DNA from: an uncultured Acetatifactor sp.
GTDB taxonomy: Bacteria > Bacillota > Clostridia > Lachnospirales > Lachnospiraceae
Direction: 5' to 3'
Assembly (NCBI GenBank): GCA_947625675.1
Contig: CANQPH010000006.1
Coordinates: 1 to 64,000 of the forward strand
DNA: 64,000 nucleotides
The notes under the pieces were generated by a model, which searched no databases, had not been told where the DNA came from, and saw only the letters and a program-made list of their open reading frames with translations. Numbering within the stretch: position 1 is the first letter of the stretch; every line of letters begins with the position of its first letter. This document shows positions 34,331-41,979 of this stretch, piece by piece. The position numbers and the translations under genes are program-made.

Positions 34331-35470
34331 ATGAGAAAATATTTGTCATTGTTGGCAGCGGTTATGGGGGCGGCGATACTGGCCGCCTGCGGAAGTCGGG
34401 AAGAGACGGAGCTTGGGAAGGCATCAGGAACGAATGGGGGAGTGCCGATTTTTGTTGATGATGGAGGCTCCGAAAGGGCAGGTTCTTCGGAGAGAGCGGG
34501 AGGTTCTAGGGGAGCAGATGGTGCGGAGATGCGAGACGCCAAAGAACCAGGTGTTTCGGAAGGAGCTGGGATCCGGGAAGGGGCAGGCACAGGAGAAGTG
34601 AGCGGCTTATCGGGAGAGATGGGCTCTTCTGAGAAAAAGGTTGAATCGGGAGATGGAGAGGTGCAGAGCGTCACTGTCACCCAGGGAGGCCCTTACGGAG
34701 AACTGTCCCTGAGTCTGCCCGCAGGCTGGAGCTATGAGGCCTGTCCTATGGACAGTGAAGATTTTCTGGGAGATTATGGGATTCGTTTTGCCCCGGAGGG
34801 AACGGACGCCGGATATGTGGAAGCCTCTTACCAGAAATTCTTTGGGGTCTGCGGAATGGGGCTGGAAGAGGAGGAATCCGTTATCGGCGATCATCCCGTC
34901 TGGGTCGGTACCTATGACGAGGCCGACCATTGGGATTTCATCACCTTTGAGGGGGACTATGAAGGGGTGGTGGTATTGACCGTTGGAACGGTGGACGACT
35001 GGTGGAGTCAGTACGGAGATCGGATTCAGGGCATTTTGGAGACACTGATCTTCCGGCCCGACGTGCGGGAAGGGGGCGCCTATGTGTATTCGAAGGAGTC
35101 GGAGATCCCGGAAATCGGCCTGTATTTTACCTTGAAAAACATCACCTCCACGGGAGGCACCCTGGTCTGGAATCAGCATGAATCGGACAAGCTGAAAGGG
35201 GAACTGCTCTATGGGGAGGCATTTACCCTGGAGATGCAGAAAGGGGATGATTGGGAGGACGTTCCCGTGGCGCTGGCAGGAGAATACGGTTTTCATGATG
35301 TCGCCTACACCATTGCGCCGGATTCCTCCACGGAGAAAGAGTTCAGCTGGGATTGGCTGTACGGAGAGCTTCCGCCCGGCACCTACCGCCTTGGCAAGCG
35401 GGTATTTGATTCTCCGGAATCCGGGAAATCGAAAGAGTACCGGGTCTATGCGGAGTTCATATTAAATTAA
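34331..35470 (+). CDS. Lipoprotein with a C-terminal bacterial Ig-like domain
   Basis: Lipobox LAAC after a 19-residue signal, so it is lipid-anchored on the outer face of the membrane. A low-complexity Ser/Gly/Glu/Ala linker (about 35-105) of degenerate repeat origin follows. The middle domain (about 115-240) is unrecognised. The C-terminal 130 residues (ITSTGGTLVWN, GEAFTLEMQKGDDWEDVP, DVAYTIAPDSS, LPPGTYRLGK) match the Ig-like fold common in Clostridial lipoproteins. 379 residues. Function unknown. Confidence 0.8.
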   Translation: MRKYLSLLAAVMGAAILAACGSREETELGKASGTNGGVPIFVDDGGSERAGSSERAGGSRGADGAEMRDAKEPGVSEGAGIREGAGTGEVSGLSGEMGSSEKKVESGDGEVQSVTVTQGGPYGELSLSLPAGWSYEACPMDSEDFLGDYGIRFAPEGTDAGYVEASYQKFFGVCGMGLEEEESVIGDHPVWVGTYDEADHWDFITFEGDYEGVVVLTVGTVDDWWSQYGDRIQGILETLIFRPDVREGGAYVYSKESEIPEIGLYFTLKNITSTGGTLVWNQHESDKLKGELLYGEAFTLEMQKGDDWEDVPVALAGEYGFHDVAYTIAPDSSTEKEFSWDWLYGELPPGTYRLGKRVFDSPESGKSKEYRVYAEFILN

Positions 35471-35520
35471 GAGAACTCCGGTCACGGCCACTTTTTGCTC
35501 ATTATTTTATAAGATGGGAA

Positions 35521-35549
35521 TTGTGAAAACGGCCGAATCGTGGTATAAT
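35521..35549 (+). promoter_or_regulatory. Promoter for the flavin reductase operon
   Basis: TTGTGA and TATAAT with a 17-bp spacer. The remaining leader to 35727 has one short hairpin (AGCCGC...GCGGCT near 35588-35605). Confidence 0.65.
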
Positions 35550-35727
35550 TCCTAAGTGAAGTGATAATGGAAAAATGTAAATGAGGCCAGCCGCCGCACA
35601 GCGGCTTGGTACAATTTCCCTTGGGAAAATAAATTGCGATCCGGCTTTTTCATGACGCTTTTTATGGCGATTTATGGGAATGACCAAGAGGATACGGCCG
35701 GAATAGCGGAAAGGTATGGTGACGGAA

Positions 35728-36204
35728 ATGAAATTCGAAGTGGACAGTTTTGGAATATACGATAAGGACTGGGCTTTGCTGACGGCGGGAGAGGAAGGGA
35801 ATTACAACACCATGACCATCAGCTGGGGAGGTCTGGGAACCCTGTGGGGGATGCCCGTGGCCACGGTCTATGTGAAGCCGGTGCGGTACACCCATCAGTT
35901 TATGGAGGAGAATGACTATTTTACCATCAGTTTTTATCCGGAGGAATGTCGGCAGGCCTTGGGGGTTCTGGGCACTCTTTCCGGCAGGGACGGGGACAAG
36001 GTGGCCAGGGCCGGGCTCACACCCCGTTTTCTGGAGCAGGGGGTGACCTTCCGGGAGGCCCGGGTCACCTTGCTGTGCCGCAAGGTTTACAGACAGGATC
36101 TGGATGTCAGCCGGATGCCGAAAGGGGTGGTGTCCGCTTTTTACGAAAAAGAAGCGCCCCACACCATGTACATCGGAGAAGTGGTGGAGATCCTGGAAGG
36201 ATAG
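35728..36204 (+). CDS. Flavin reductase-like FMN-binding protein
   Basis: Small flavin reductase-type protein: TAGEEGNYNTMTISWGG is the typical flavin-binding start, and VKPVRYTHQFMEENDYFTI the following strand. 158 residues from ATG 35728; ATG 35716 would add four. It probably reduces flavin or serves as an FMN electron carrier. The HD-nitroreductase gene follows after 11 bases. Confidence 0.85.
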   Translation: MKFEVDSFGIYDKDWALLTAGEEGNYNTMTISWGGLGTLWGMPVATVYVKPVRYTHQFMEENDYFTISFYPEECRQALGVLGTLSGRDGDKVARAGLTPRFLEQGVTFREARVTLLCRKVYRQDLDVSRMPKGVVSAFYEKEAPHTMYIGEVVEILEG

Positions 36205-36215
36205 GAGAAATGCGG

Positions 36216-37376
36216 ATGTTGCCTGAAAGAAAAGAAGCGGAAGCTCTTCTGGCGGAGGCGGAGCGGTGCAACCCCGGCCCCTGGGGGAACCACAGCAGGG
36301 TGGCAGCCGTCTGCGGAGAGAAAATAGCCGCCCGGTGTCCGGGGATGGATCCGGAGAAAGCCTACGTGCTGGGGCTGCTGCACGATATCGGACGGAAATT
36401 CGGGGTAAAGCATCTGGGCCATGTGTACGATGGCTGGCACTATATGCTGGAGTTAGGCTATGACAAGGCGGCCAGAATTTGCCTCACCCATTCCTTTGCG
36501 GTGCAGGATCTGGAGGATTATGTGGGGAAAAAGGATATCCCGGAGGAAGCCCAGGAAGAACTGCGGATGGCCCTGGCCAAGGTGGTTTACGATGACTATG
36601 ACCGCTTGATCCAGCTGTGCGACAGTATCAGCGGGCCGGAGGGCCCCGTGGACATGGAAGAGCGGATGGCGGATGTGAAACGGCGTTACGGCAGATATCC
36701 TCAGGAAAAATGGGAGAAGCATCTGGAGCTGAAACGGTATTTTGAGGAAAAGACCGGGCGGGATCTGTATGAGATCGTGGGAAAAACGATGCTCCGGGGC
36801 TCGTTACATAAAGTCATAAAAAAAGAAGAAGGAGGACATGACAAAATGAGCGAAGTATTGCAGGCGATTGCAAAGAGAAGTTCCACCAGGGGTTACACCC
36901 AGGAGAAACTGACGAAGGAGGAACTGGATACCCTGATTCAAGCGGGACTCCAGGCTCCCACGGCGGCCAACCGCCAGGAGATCCACATCACCGTGGTGGA
37001 GGGGGACAACCCTATTTTGGCGGAGTTGGAGACGGACAAAAACCAGGGACGGGGCCTCGCCGATCTCCCGCACAATTTCTATTATGAGGCTCCCGTGGTC
37101 CTGTTTTTGAGCGGGGACGCATCCTTTTACTGGAGCAAGTTGGATGCGGGCATCGCGGCGGAAAATATCGCCCTGGCGGCGGAGGGCCTTGGCCTGGGCA
37201 GCCTGATCATCGGCTGCGTCAAAGACGCCCTGTACGGGGAGAAAAAGGATTATTATGCGAAAGCCCTGAAATTCCCGGAGGGCTACGAGTATGAGATCGC
37301 CGTTGCGCTGGGCCGCAAGGCTGTCACCAAGGAGCCTCATGACTATAGTGCGGAGAAGAACGTGACTTATCTGTAA
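36216..37376 (+). CDS. HD-domain phosphohydrolase fused in frame to a nitroreductase
   Basis: Residues 1-about 200 form an HD domain (GNHSRVA, LHDIGRKFG, THSF, DDYDRLIQLCDS). Residues 211-386 form a nitroreductase (RSSTRGYTQEKLT, APTAANRQEIH, ALAAEGLGLGSLIIG). No stop codon separates them. GGAGG (36831-36835) and ATG 36846 mark an internal start, so a free nitroreductase may also be made. ATG 36216 has GGAG at 36204 eight bases upstream; ATG 36210 is an alternative. The likeliest history is loss of the HD stop codon from two adjacent genes. Confidence 0.85.
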   Translation: MLPERKEAEALLAEAERCNPGPWGNHSRVAAVCGEKIAARCPGMDPEKAYVLGLLHDIGRKFGVKHLGHVYDGWHYMLELGYDKAARICLTHSFAVQDLEDYVGKKDIPEEAQEELRMALAKVVYDDYDRLIQLCDSISGPEGPVDMEERMADVKRRYGRYPQEKWEKHLELKRYFEEKTGRDLYEIVGKTMLRGSLHKVIKKEEGGHDKMSEVLQAIAKRSSTRGYTQEKLTKEELDTLIQAGLQAPTAANRQEIHITVVEGDNPILAELETDKNQGRGLADLPHNFYYEAPVVLFLSGDASFYWSKLDAGIAAENIALAAEGLGLGSLIIGCVKDALYGEKKDYYAKALKFPEGYEYEIAVALGRKAVTKEPHDYSAEKNVTYL

Positions 37377-37581
37377 GCTTGAGTTTCCGCAAACTGCAGC
37401 GAAAAAACGGCTGAATCTGTCCAAAGTGCCGCTTCGCCGATTTTTTCAAGTTGTAAAACGTCTTGATTTACGGGTATTTTTGCTCAATAATAGAATTCAG
37501 CCACATTTGACAGGTTCCACGGTGCGTTTTTCCCATTCTTCCCAATGTGCAAAACGATAAAAAGTAGGAGGAATGCAGAAG

Positions 37582-37782
37582 ATGCAAGGGAAATCTGAAG
37601 GTTCTATTTCCTACGAAAGAGAAACCCCTGCGCTTGTGGCTGACGTCGCAGATGGAAGACAACTTCCGGATATGGGCGTGGGGACAAAAATTATAGAAGC
37701 GGTGCATGACGGGAAATCGGGGGAGGGACGCAGGAACGTCTGTCATTGTGGCAATGAAGGGCTGTTGCGGAGATTGCAATAG
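37582..37782 (+). CDS. Small open frame of uncertain reality
   Basis: 66 residues after a good ribosome site (AGGAGG at 37566-37571). The first part (SISYERETPALVADV) recalls the start of FAD-dependent oxidoreductases, but no dinucleotide motif follows, so it may be a remnant. The last part contains VCHCGN. No family recognised. The remaining gap 37377-37581 shows nothing else. Confidence 0.3.
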   Translation: MQGKSEGSISYERETPALVADVADGRQLPDMGVGTKIIEAVHDGKSGEGRRNVCHCGNEGLLRRLQ

Positions 37783-37828
37783 TCCTTTAAAAATGAAAAA
37801 AAGAAAAGGAAATTCGAGAAATTAAATA

Positions 37829-37857
37829 TTGCAATGCGCTTCAAAACGTGCTATGAT
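37829..37857 (+). promoter_or_regulatory. Promoter of tRNA-Gly
   Basis: TTGCAA and TATGAT with a 17-bp spacer, 31 bases before the tRNA. Confidence 0.7.
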
Positions 37858-37888
37858 GAAATAACAAATAGAACAATTTATTTGATAT

Positions 37889-37959
37889 GCGGGTGTAGTT
37901 CAATGGTAGAACACCAGCCTTCCAAGCTGGACACGTGGGTTCGATTCCCATCACCCGCT
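37889..37959 (+). tRNA. tRNA-Gly (anticodon TCC)
   Basis: GCGGGTG pairs with CACCCGC; anticodon stem CCAGC/GCTGG encloses CTTCCAA; T arm GGTTCGATTCC. CCA not encoded. 71 bases. Confidence 0.98.
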
Positions 37960-37963
37960 CGTA

Positions 37964-37989
37964 GAGCGGGTGATGCACCCAGCTTTTTT
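37964..37989 (+). terminator. Terminator of tRNA-Gly
   Basis: GC-GGGTG-ATG-CACCC-aGC followed by TTTTTT. Its stem reuses the tRNA acceptor sequence. Confidence 0.8.
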
Positions 37990-38006
37990 GTGTGCGCAGC
38001 ACGCAA

Positions 38007-38068
38007 GTCTGCGTAGCAGACCCCGGCGAAGCCGGGAAAGCGGGGGATTGCACCCGGCTTTATTTTTT
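38007..38068 (+). terminator. Cluster of hairpins, second terminator
   Basis: GTCTGCGTAGCAGAC, CCCGGCGAAGCCGGG, then GCCGGG pairing with CCCGGC before TTTATTTTTT. The rest of the gap to 38268 has only the remnant below and AT-rich DNA. Confidence 0.55.
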
Positions 38069-38144
38069 CTCCATTTCCTTCAGCCGTTCAATCTCTGCCT
38101 GGATCTGTTTGCGTTCGGATGACCTTGCCCATTTCCATGTTCAT
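38060..38144 (-). pseudogene. Possible collapsed regulator gene remnant
   Basis: The start MNMEMGKVIR, preceded by AAGGAAAATT, resembles XRE regulators; after a frame change the end reads SSERKQIQAEIERLKEMEKK and a stop. This suggests that the middle of the gene was deleted. Weak evidence. Confidence 0.25.
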
Positions 38145-38268
38145 AATTTTCCTTTTTTGAATATCTCCGACTCTTTGATGCTTTGAGTATAACACCGATA
38201 TTTCTTTGGCATAATAGATACGGCTTTGGATGGAAACCATCGAGAGTTGAAAAGAAATATAATATCCC

Positions 38269-38297
38269 TTGACATCCGTTCGGCCATATTATATAAT
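38269..38297 (+). promoter_or_regulatory. Consensus promoter of the flavodoxin-marR operon
   Basis: TTGACA and TATAAT separated by 17 bp, both perfect. A MarR operator would be expected nearby; none is obvious by eye. Confidence 0.8.
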
Positions 38298-38352
38298 TTA
38301 TTCAATGGCACAAGATTAAATCTGTAAAGATTGAGGAATGGAGGTACAGGCA

Positions 38353-38835
38353 ATGAGCAAAATTTTAGTGGCTTATTTTAGTGCGAGCGGTGTGACCGCT
38401 GATGCCGCCGGGAAGCTGGCGGATGCGGTGAAGGGCGATCTTTATGAAATCAAACCGCAGGTACCCTACACGAAAGCGGATCTGGACTGGATGAACCAAT
38501 CCTCCCGCAGTTCTGTTGAGATGAAGGACAAATCCAGCCGTCCGGCCCTTGCGGACAAGGATGCGGACATTGCGGGACATGACACGGTTCTGCTGGGCTT
38601 CCCCATTTGGTGGTATACCGCCCCGACCATTATCAATACCTTTTTGGAGAGCTATGATTTTGCGGGAAAAACCGTGATTCTGTTCGCTACCTCCGGCAGC
38701 AGCGGGTTTGAAAACTCCCTTGCCGATCTCAAGAAGAGTGTCGGTGCCGATACGGTATTGAAGGAGGGCGTCGTGGTGCATGGGACAAAAGAGGACGCTT
38801 ATTGGAGAGCGTGGGCGGAGAGCATTCATGGATGA
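38353..38835 (+). CDS. Flavodoxin-family protein
   Basis: FMN-binding electron carrier of 160 residues. Phosphate loop SASGVTADAA after the first strand ILVAYF, the aromatic loop FPIWWYTAP and the third loop ATSGSSGF. GGAGG eight bases before ATG 38353. The marR gene overlaps its end by eight bases, so the two are coregulated. Confidence 0.92.
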   Translation: MSKILVAYFSASGVTADAAGKLADAVKGDLYEIKPQVPYTKADLDWMNQSSRSSVEMKDKSSRPALADKDADIAGHDTVLLGFPIWWYTAPTIINTFLESYDFAGKTVILFATSGSSGFENSLADLKKSVGADTVLKEGVVVHGTKEDAYWRAWAESIHG

Positions 38836-39271
38836 CAGATACGCTGCCCTCAAATTGGAAAATCAGCTTTGTTTCCCGCTGTATGCCTGTTCCAAGGAGA
38901 TCGTCAAGGCATACAAGCCCTATCTCGATGAACTGGATTTGACTTATACGCAGTACATCACCATGATGGTCCTGTGGGAACATAAGGAACTGCGTGTCAA
39001 AGAAGTGGGAGAAAGGCTGTTTCTCGATTCCAGCACGCTGACGCCGCTCTTAAAACGCCTGGAGGAAAAAGGTTATATCACGAGGCGGCGCTCTGAAATG
39101 GACGAGCGGGACGTGTTCGTGACGATTACCGAAGCCGGAGAGGCATTGAAGGAAAAGGCCATCACCGTTCCGGAGAGGCTTGCGGCCTGCGTGGAACTCG
39201 AACCGCAGAAGGCGGCGGCCTTGTATCAGACGCTTTATGAGATCATCGGGACTCTGACGAAAAAATCGTAG
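38828..39271 (+). CDS. MarR-family regulator, OhrR-like, with sensing Cys15
   Basis: 147-residue winged-helix repressor. The N-terminal LENQLCFPLYACSKEI places Cys15 exactly where OhrR-type peroxide sensors have their reactive Cys. The DNA-binding part is LFLDSSTLTPLLKRLEEKGYI with the wing RRRSEMDERDVFVTIT. It probably represses its own operon with flavodoxin and responds to organic peroxide or quinone stress; this is inference. Confidence 0.9.
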   Translation: MDDRYAALKLENQLCFPLYACSKEIVKAYKPYLDELDLTYTQYITMMVLWEHKELRVKEVGERLFLDSSTLTPLLKRLEEKGYITRRRSEMDERDVFVTITEAGEALKEKAITVPERLAACVELEPQKAAALYQTLYEIIGTLTKKS

Positions 39272-39293
39272 AGAAGGCAGGGAAATACGGAAA

Positions 39294-39410
39294 ATGAATG
39301 AAAAATTTGATATTCAGGCATACATGACCCAGGGCGTGGAAAGCATTGTTGCCGACGCCCTGAAGGCGACGCTGAAGGACCCTTGGGAGAGCGCATTCAT
39401 GCTGAAATAA
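39294..39410 (+). pseudogene. Truncated N-terminus of a radical SAM protein
   Basis: A 38-residue frame (EKFDIQAYMTQGVESIV..., ATLKDPWESAFMLK, stop) matches the N-terminal leader of a common Clostridial radical SAM family in which the CxxxCxxC domain follows soon after. Here the frame ends and a terminator follows, so the body has been deleted. Third position in the flavodoxin-marR operon. Confidence 0.55.
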
Positions 39411-39415
39411 CCAGG

Positions 39416-39461
39416 AAACAGCCACGTCCGGGAGAAGATCCGAACATGGCTGTTCTTTTTT
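39416..39461 (+). terminator. Terminator of the flavodoxin-marR operon
   Basis: AACAGCCA pairs with TGGCTGTT, followed by CTTTTTT. Confidence 0.85.
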
Positions 39462-39521
39462 ATGCTTATCCTGTTTGCGTATGAGGTAGAGCGACGCTTT
39501 GTTCCGCCCTCTCAAGGTTTG

Positions 39522-40502
39522 TCACTGTCCGTTCTGCATCTTGATCTGCTGACCGGTGATCAGAGGGTATGTCACCACCTCTTGGCCCTCCAAATTCTCC
39601 GCATGCATGTCCACGCCGGTGATCTGGCTGTTTTCATAGGTGGTATAATAGTAAATCCCCTTGTCCGCATTGCAGCAGGAGGAATAGATGGTGTATTCAA
39701 ACAGGCCCCTGCCCATGTGCACGCAGCCCTTCTGCTGTTCCACGGAGGTCAGGATATGGAAAAACTGGCTGATGCTTTCCGATTCCGAATCCCCGGAGAC
39801 GGAGTTCATCTTCACGAAGGCGGCCTTCACGAAACGGGAAGCGGAGGAAGGATCGCCGGGAAGTCCCAGGGAACCCATGCCCCGGCTGTAGGCGGTCAGG
39901 GGCAGCTTGTCGGAGAAGGAATTCACCGGCTGGTCGATGGAAAGCCCCATGTAATTGTTCAGGTTGAACATCATAGTCTCAAAAGGCGGGTTATTGGTGA
40001 GAATGCCCACCGGATTGTCATAAACCTTCAGCCCGTCTTTCACGGATTCCACCGTAAGGGCCCCCGTGCGGTCCGCAATGATCCAGTGCAGGGGGGAGAG
40101 GGGAAGGGCCTCGCTGAAGTTGATTTTCACCATGTTCATGCGCTGGAGCAGCGTCTTCGCCTCCTCCAGGTTGGCGCATTGTCCCAGGATCCAGGGAATG
40201 AATTCAAAAGGAGCCACGTTGTCCATCCCCTCCGCCGGTTCTTTGTAATCCGCATTGCCCGGGAAATTCAGCCCGGCCATGCTCAGCCCCTTTTCGTTGG
40301 TGGCATCATAATAGAGCGGGCAGCCTTCCGCCATGGTGGCCATGCCGATCAGGGCATAGTGGTGCTCCATGGAAGGAACCATGCGGAAATGGAAAGGATA
40401 GTTTCTGGGCGTGACGGCCACCGTCTCATGGAAGGAAATCTCGTAGTCCAGGTTCCGTCCGAAGTAAAAATCTTTTGTCAAATAAGTAGCAGCAGTGCAC
40501 AT
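39522..40502 (-). CDS. bsh: Choloylglycine hydrolase (bile salt hydrolase)
   Basis: Ntn-hydrolase that splits glycine or taurine from conjugated bile acids. Met1 is followed by the nucleophile Cys2; FGRNLDYE gives Arg16 and Asp19; NEKGLSMAGLNFPGNADY and GILTNNPPFE carry the conserved Asn residues; AYSRGMGSLGLPGD contains the late conserved Arg. 326 residues, no signal peptide. AAAGGGGG ribosome site. Penicillin V acylase activity is the alternative in this family. It supports a gut habitat. Confidence 0.93.
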   Translation of the reverse strand: MCTAATYLTKDFYFGRNLDYEISFHETVAVTPRNYPFHFRMVPSMEHHYALIGMATMAEGCPLYYDATNEKGLSMAGLNFPGNADYKEPAEGMDNVAPFEFIPWILGQCANLEEAKTLLQRMNMVKINFSEALPLSPLHWIIADRTGALTVESVKDGLKVYDNPVGILTNNPPFETMMFNLNNYMGLSIDQPVNSFSDKLPLTAYSRGMGSLGLPGDPSSASRFVKAAFVKMNSVSGDSESESISQFFHILTSVEQQKGCVHMGRGLFEYTIYSSCCNADKGIYYYTTYENSQITGVDMHAENLEGQEVVTYPLITGQQIKMQNGQ

Positions 40503-40545
40503 GACTGTGTCCCCCTTTTAAAATTTATAAATTGATTGAATTTTA

Positions 40546-40574
40546 TTGTATCACCTTTGGGACTGTTATACAAT
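40546..40574 (+). promoter_or_regulatory. Promoter for the alpha/beta hydrolase gene
   Basis: TTGTAT and TACAAT with a 17-bp spacer, in the divergent gap with bsh. Confidence 0.6.
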
Positions 40575-40626
40575 AGGTGGGAGGATATTAAATTTTGGAA
40601 CAATGGGAGAGGAGAACCCTGGTAAG

Positions 40627-41274
40627 ATGTTGAAATATGAATATGGGAATCGGAATGCGGGAAATATTTTGATTCAGATGGCGGACGATCACGACCTTTC
40701 GGAAATGTCGAAGGAAATGGAGAAAATCAGGGAACTGGCGGGGGAGGACTTCTGCCTGGTGGTGTTTCAGGTGAATCGCTGGAACGATGATCTGTCCCCA
40801 TGGAAAGCCCCCGCCGTGTTCGGCGAAGAGGGCTTCGGTGGACGGGCGGAAGAGACGCTGGCCGAAATTCTGCAGATCGTCAAGGGGCCGGAAAAGAAAT
40901 ATTATATCGGGGGATATTCCCTGGCGGGACTGTTTGCCCTGTGGGCGGCGTATCGGACGGATGCCTTTGCGGGGGTCGCCGCTGCTTCTCCTTCTCTTTG
41001 GTTCCCGGGATTCATCGATTACATGAAAGAGAATGATATTCTGGCGGAAAAGGTGTATCTGAGCCTGGGGGACAGGGAAGAGAGGATCCGCAACCCAGTG
41101 ATGCGAAGGGTGGGGGATTGTGTTCGGGAGGCTTATGGATTGCTGTCCGAAAGGGGAGTGGACTGTGTCCTGGAATGGAATAAGGGGAATCATTTCAAGG
41201 ATCCGGGGGAGAGGACGGGCAAGGCTTTCGGCTGGCTGCTGTCCGGGAAAGCCTGTGGAAAATCTTCGGAATAA
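40627..41274 (+). CDS. Alpha/beta hydrolase (esterase-like)
   Basis: 215 residues. Nucleophile elbow GYSLAG, an Asp region in VYLSLGDREERIRNP and a late His in NKGNHFKDPGERT complete a plausible catalytic triad. ATG 40627 has AGGAG twelve bases upstream; ATG 40603 is the alternative. No signal peptide. Substrate unknown. Confidence 0.82.
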   Translation: MLKYEYGNRNAGNILIQMADDHDLSEMSKEMEKIRELAGEDFCLVVFQVNRWNDDLSPWKAPAVFGEEGFGGRAEETLAEILQIVKGPEKKYYIGGYSLAGLFALWAAYRTDAFAGVAAASPSLWFPGFIDYMKENDILAEKVYLSLGDREERIRNPVMRRVGDCVREAYGLLSERGVDCVLEWNKGNHFKDPGERTGKAFGWLLSGKACGKSSE

Positions 41275-41292
41275 TTTTTTATAAAAAAGGGT

Positions 41293-41320
41293 TGCAATAT
41301 ACCCCCATGGGGTATATAAT
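41293..41320 (+). promoter_or_regulatory. csoR-copA promoter with an embedded CsoR operator
   Basis: TTGCAA (-35, 41293) and TATAAT (-10, 41315) are 16 bp apart, and the palindrome TATACCCCCATGGGGTATA (41298-41316) fills the spacer. It matches the known GC-tract CsoR operator type, so bound CsoR would block RNA polymerase until Cu(I) binds. Confidence 0.85.
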
Positions 41321-41471
41321 AAACGACGAAGGGAATCAAGGCGGAGTGAGAATGATGGACGATGCGAGCGCAGCGGACAGCGTGAGGATGTCGGATGTTG
41401 GGAAGATAACGGACGGTAGGAATATGACGGGCACTATGAAAGAACAGTTGGAAAAACAGGAAGGAACGGTT

Positions 41472-41789
41472 ATGGCGGAAGAGAAGGAATGCTGCCGGCG
41501 CGCCGGTTCGCATAAATCCAAAGAGCGCCCGGAGGCGGAATACAAGGATTTGATCCACCGGCTGAACCGGATAGAGGGACAGATCCGGGGCATTCGGGGC
41601 ATGGTGGAAAAGGATGTGTACTGTACGGACATCCTGGTGCAGGTGGCGGCGGTTACCGCCGCTTTGAACAGTTTCAACAAGGTGCTCCTGGCCAATCATA
41701 TCAAGACCTGCGTGACCAGGGACATTTTGGAGGGAAAAGAGGACACAGTGGACGAACTGGTGGCCACCCTGCAGAAGTTGATGCGATAA
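41472..41789 (+). CDS. csoR: Copper-sensing repressor CsoR
   Basis: DUF156 helical repressor. The Cu(I) ligands Cys51, His76 and Cys80 have exactly the family spacing (C-x24-H-x3-C). Start ATG 41472 follows AGGAAGGAA; an in-frame ATG at 41352 with GGCGGAG would add 40 unrelated residues. 105 residues. It controls the copper ATPase gene that follows. Confidence 0.93.
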   Translation: MAEEKECCRRAGSHKSKERPEAEYKDLIHRLNRIEGQIRGIRGMVEKDVYCTDILVQVAAVTAALNSFNKVLLANHIKTCVTRDILEGKEDTVDELVATLQKLMR

Positions 41790-41814
41790 CGGCTTGGAAA
41801 CCGTTTCAACAGAG

Positions 41815-41925
41815 AGGAAAAAGTCGGCGGCGAGGAAAGCGTTTCGGCAGAAGGCGGAAAAAAGTTGACGGCGAGGAAAGCGTTTTAGCAGAAGGTGGAA
41901 AAAGTCGGTGGCGAGGTTGGAAAAC
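41815..41925 (+). repeat. Degenerate tandem repeat of about 41 bp between csoR and copA
   Basis: GGAAAAAGTCGGCGGCGAGG, AAAGCGTTTCGGCAGAAGG and variants recur two and a half times. Confidence 0.8.
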
Positions 41926-41979
41926 CGCCGCCGTGAAGCGCTAGAATCAGTGATATGGCAGAAAGAAGGTAGTGAGAAT

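Noticed and set aside
37582-37782. RiPP precursor peptide
   Set aside because: It has a good ribosome site and two Cys near the end, but no leader-core pattern and no modification or export genes beside it. Kept only as a low-confidence small frame.
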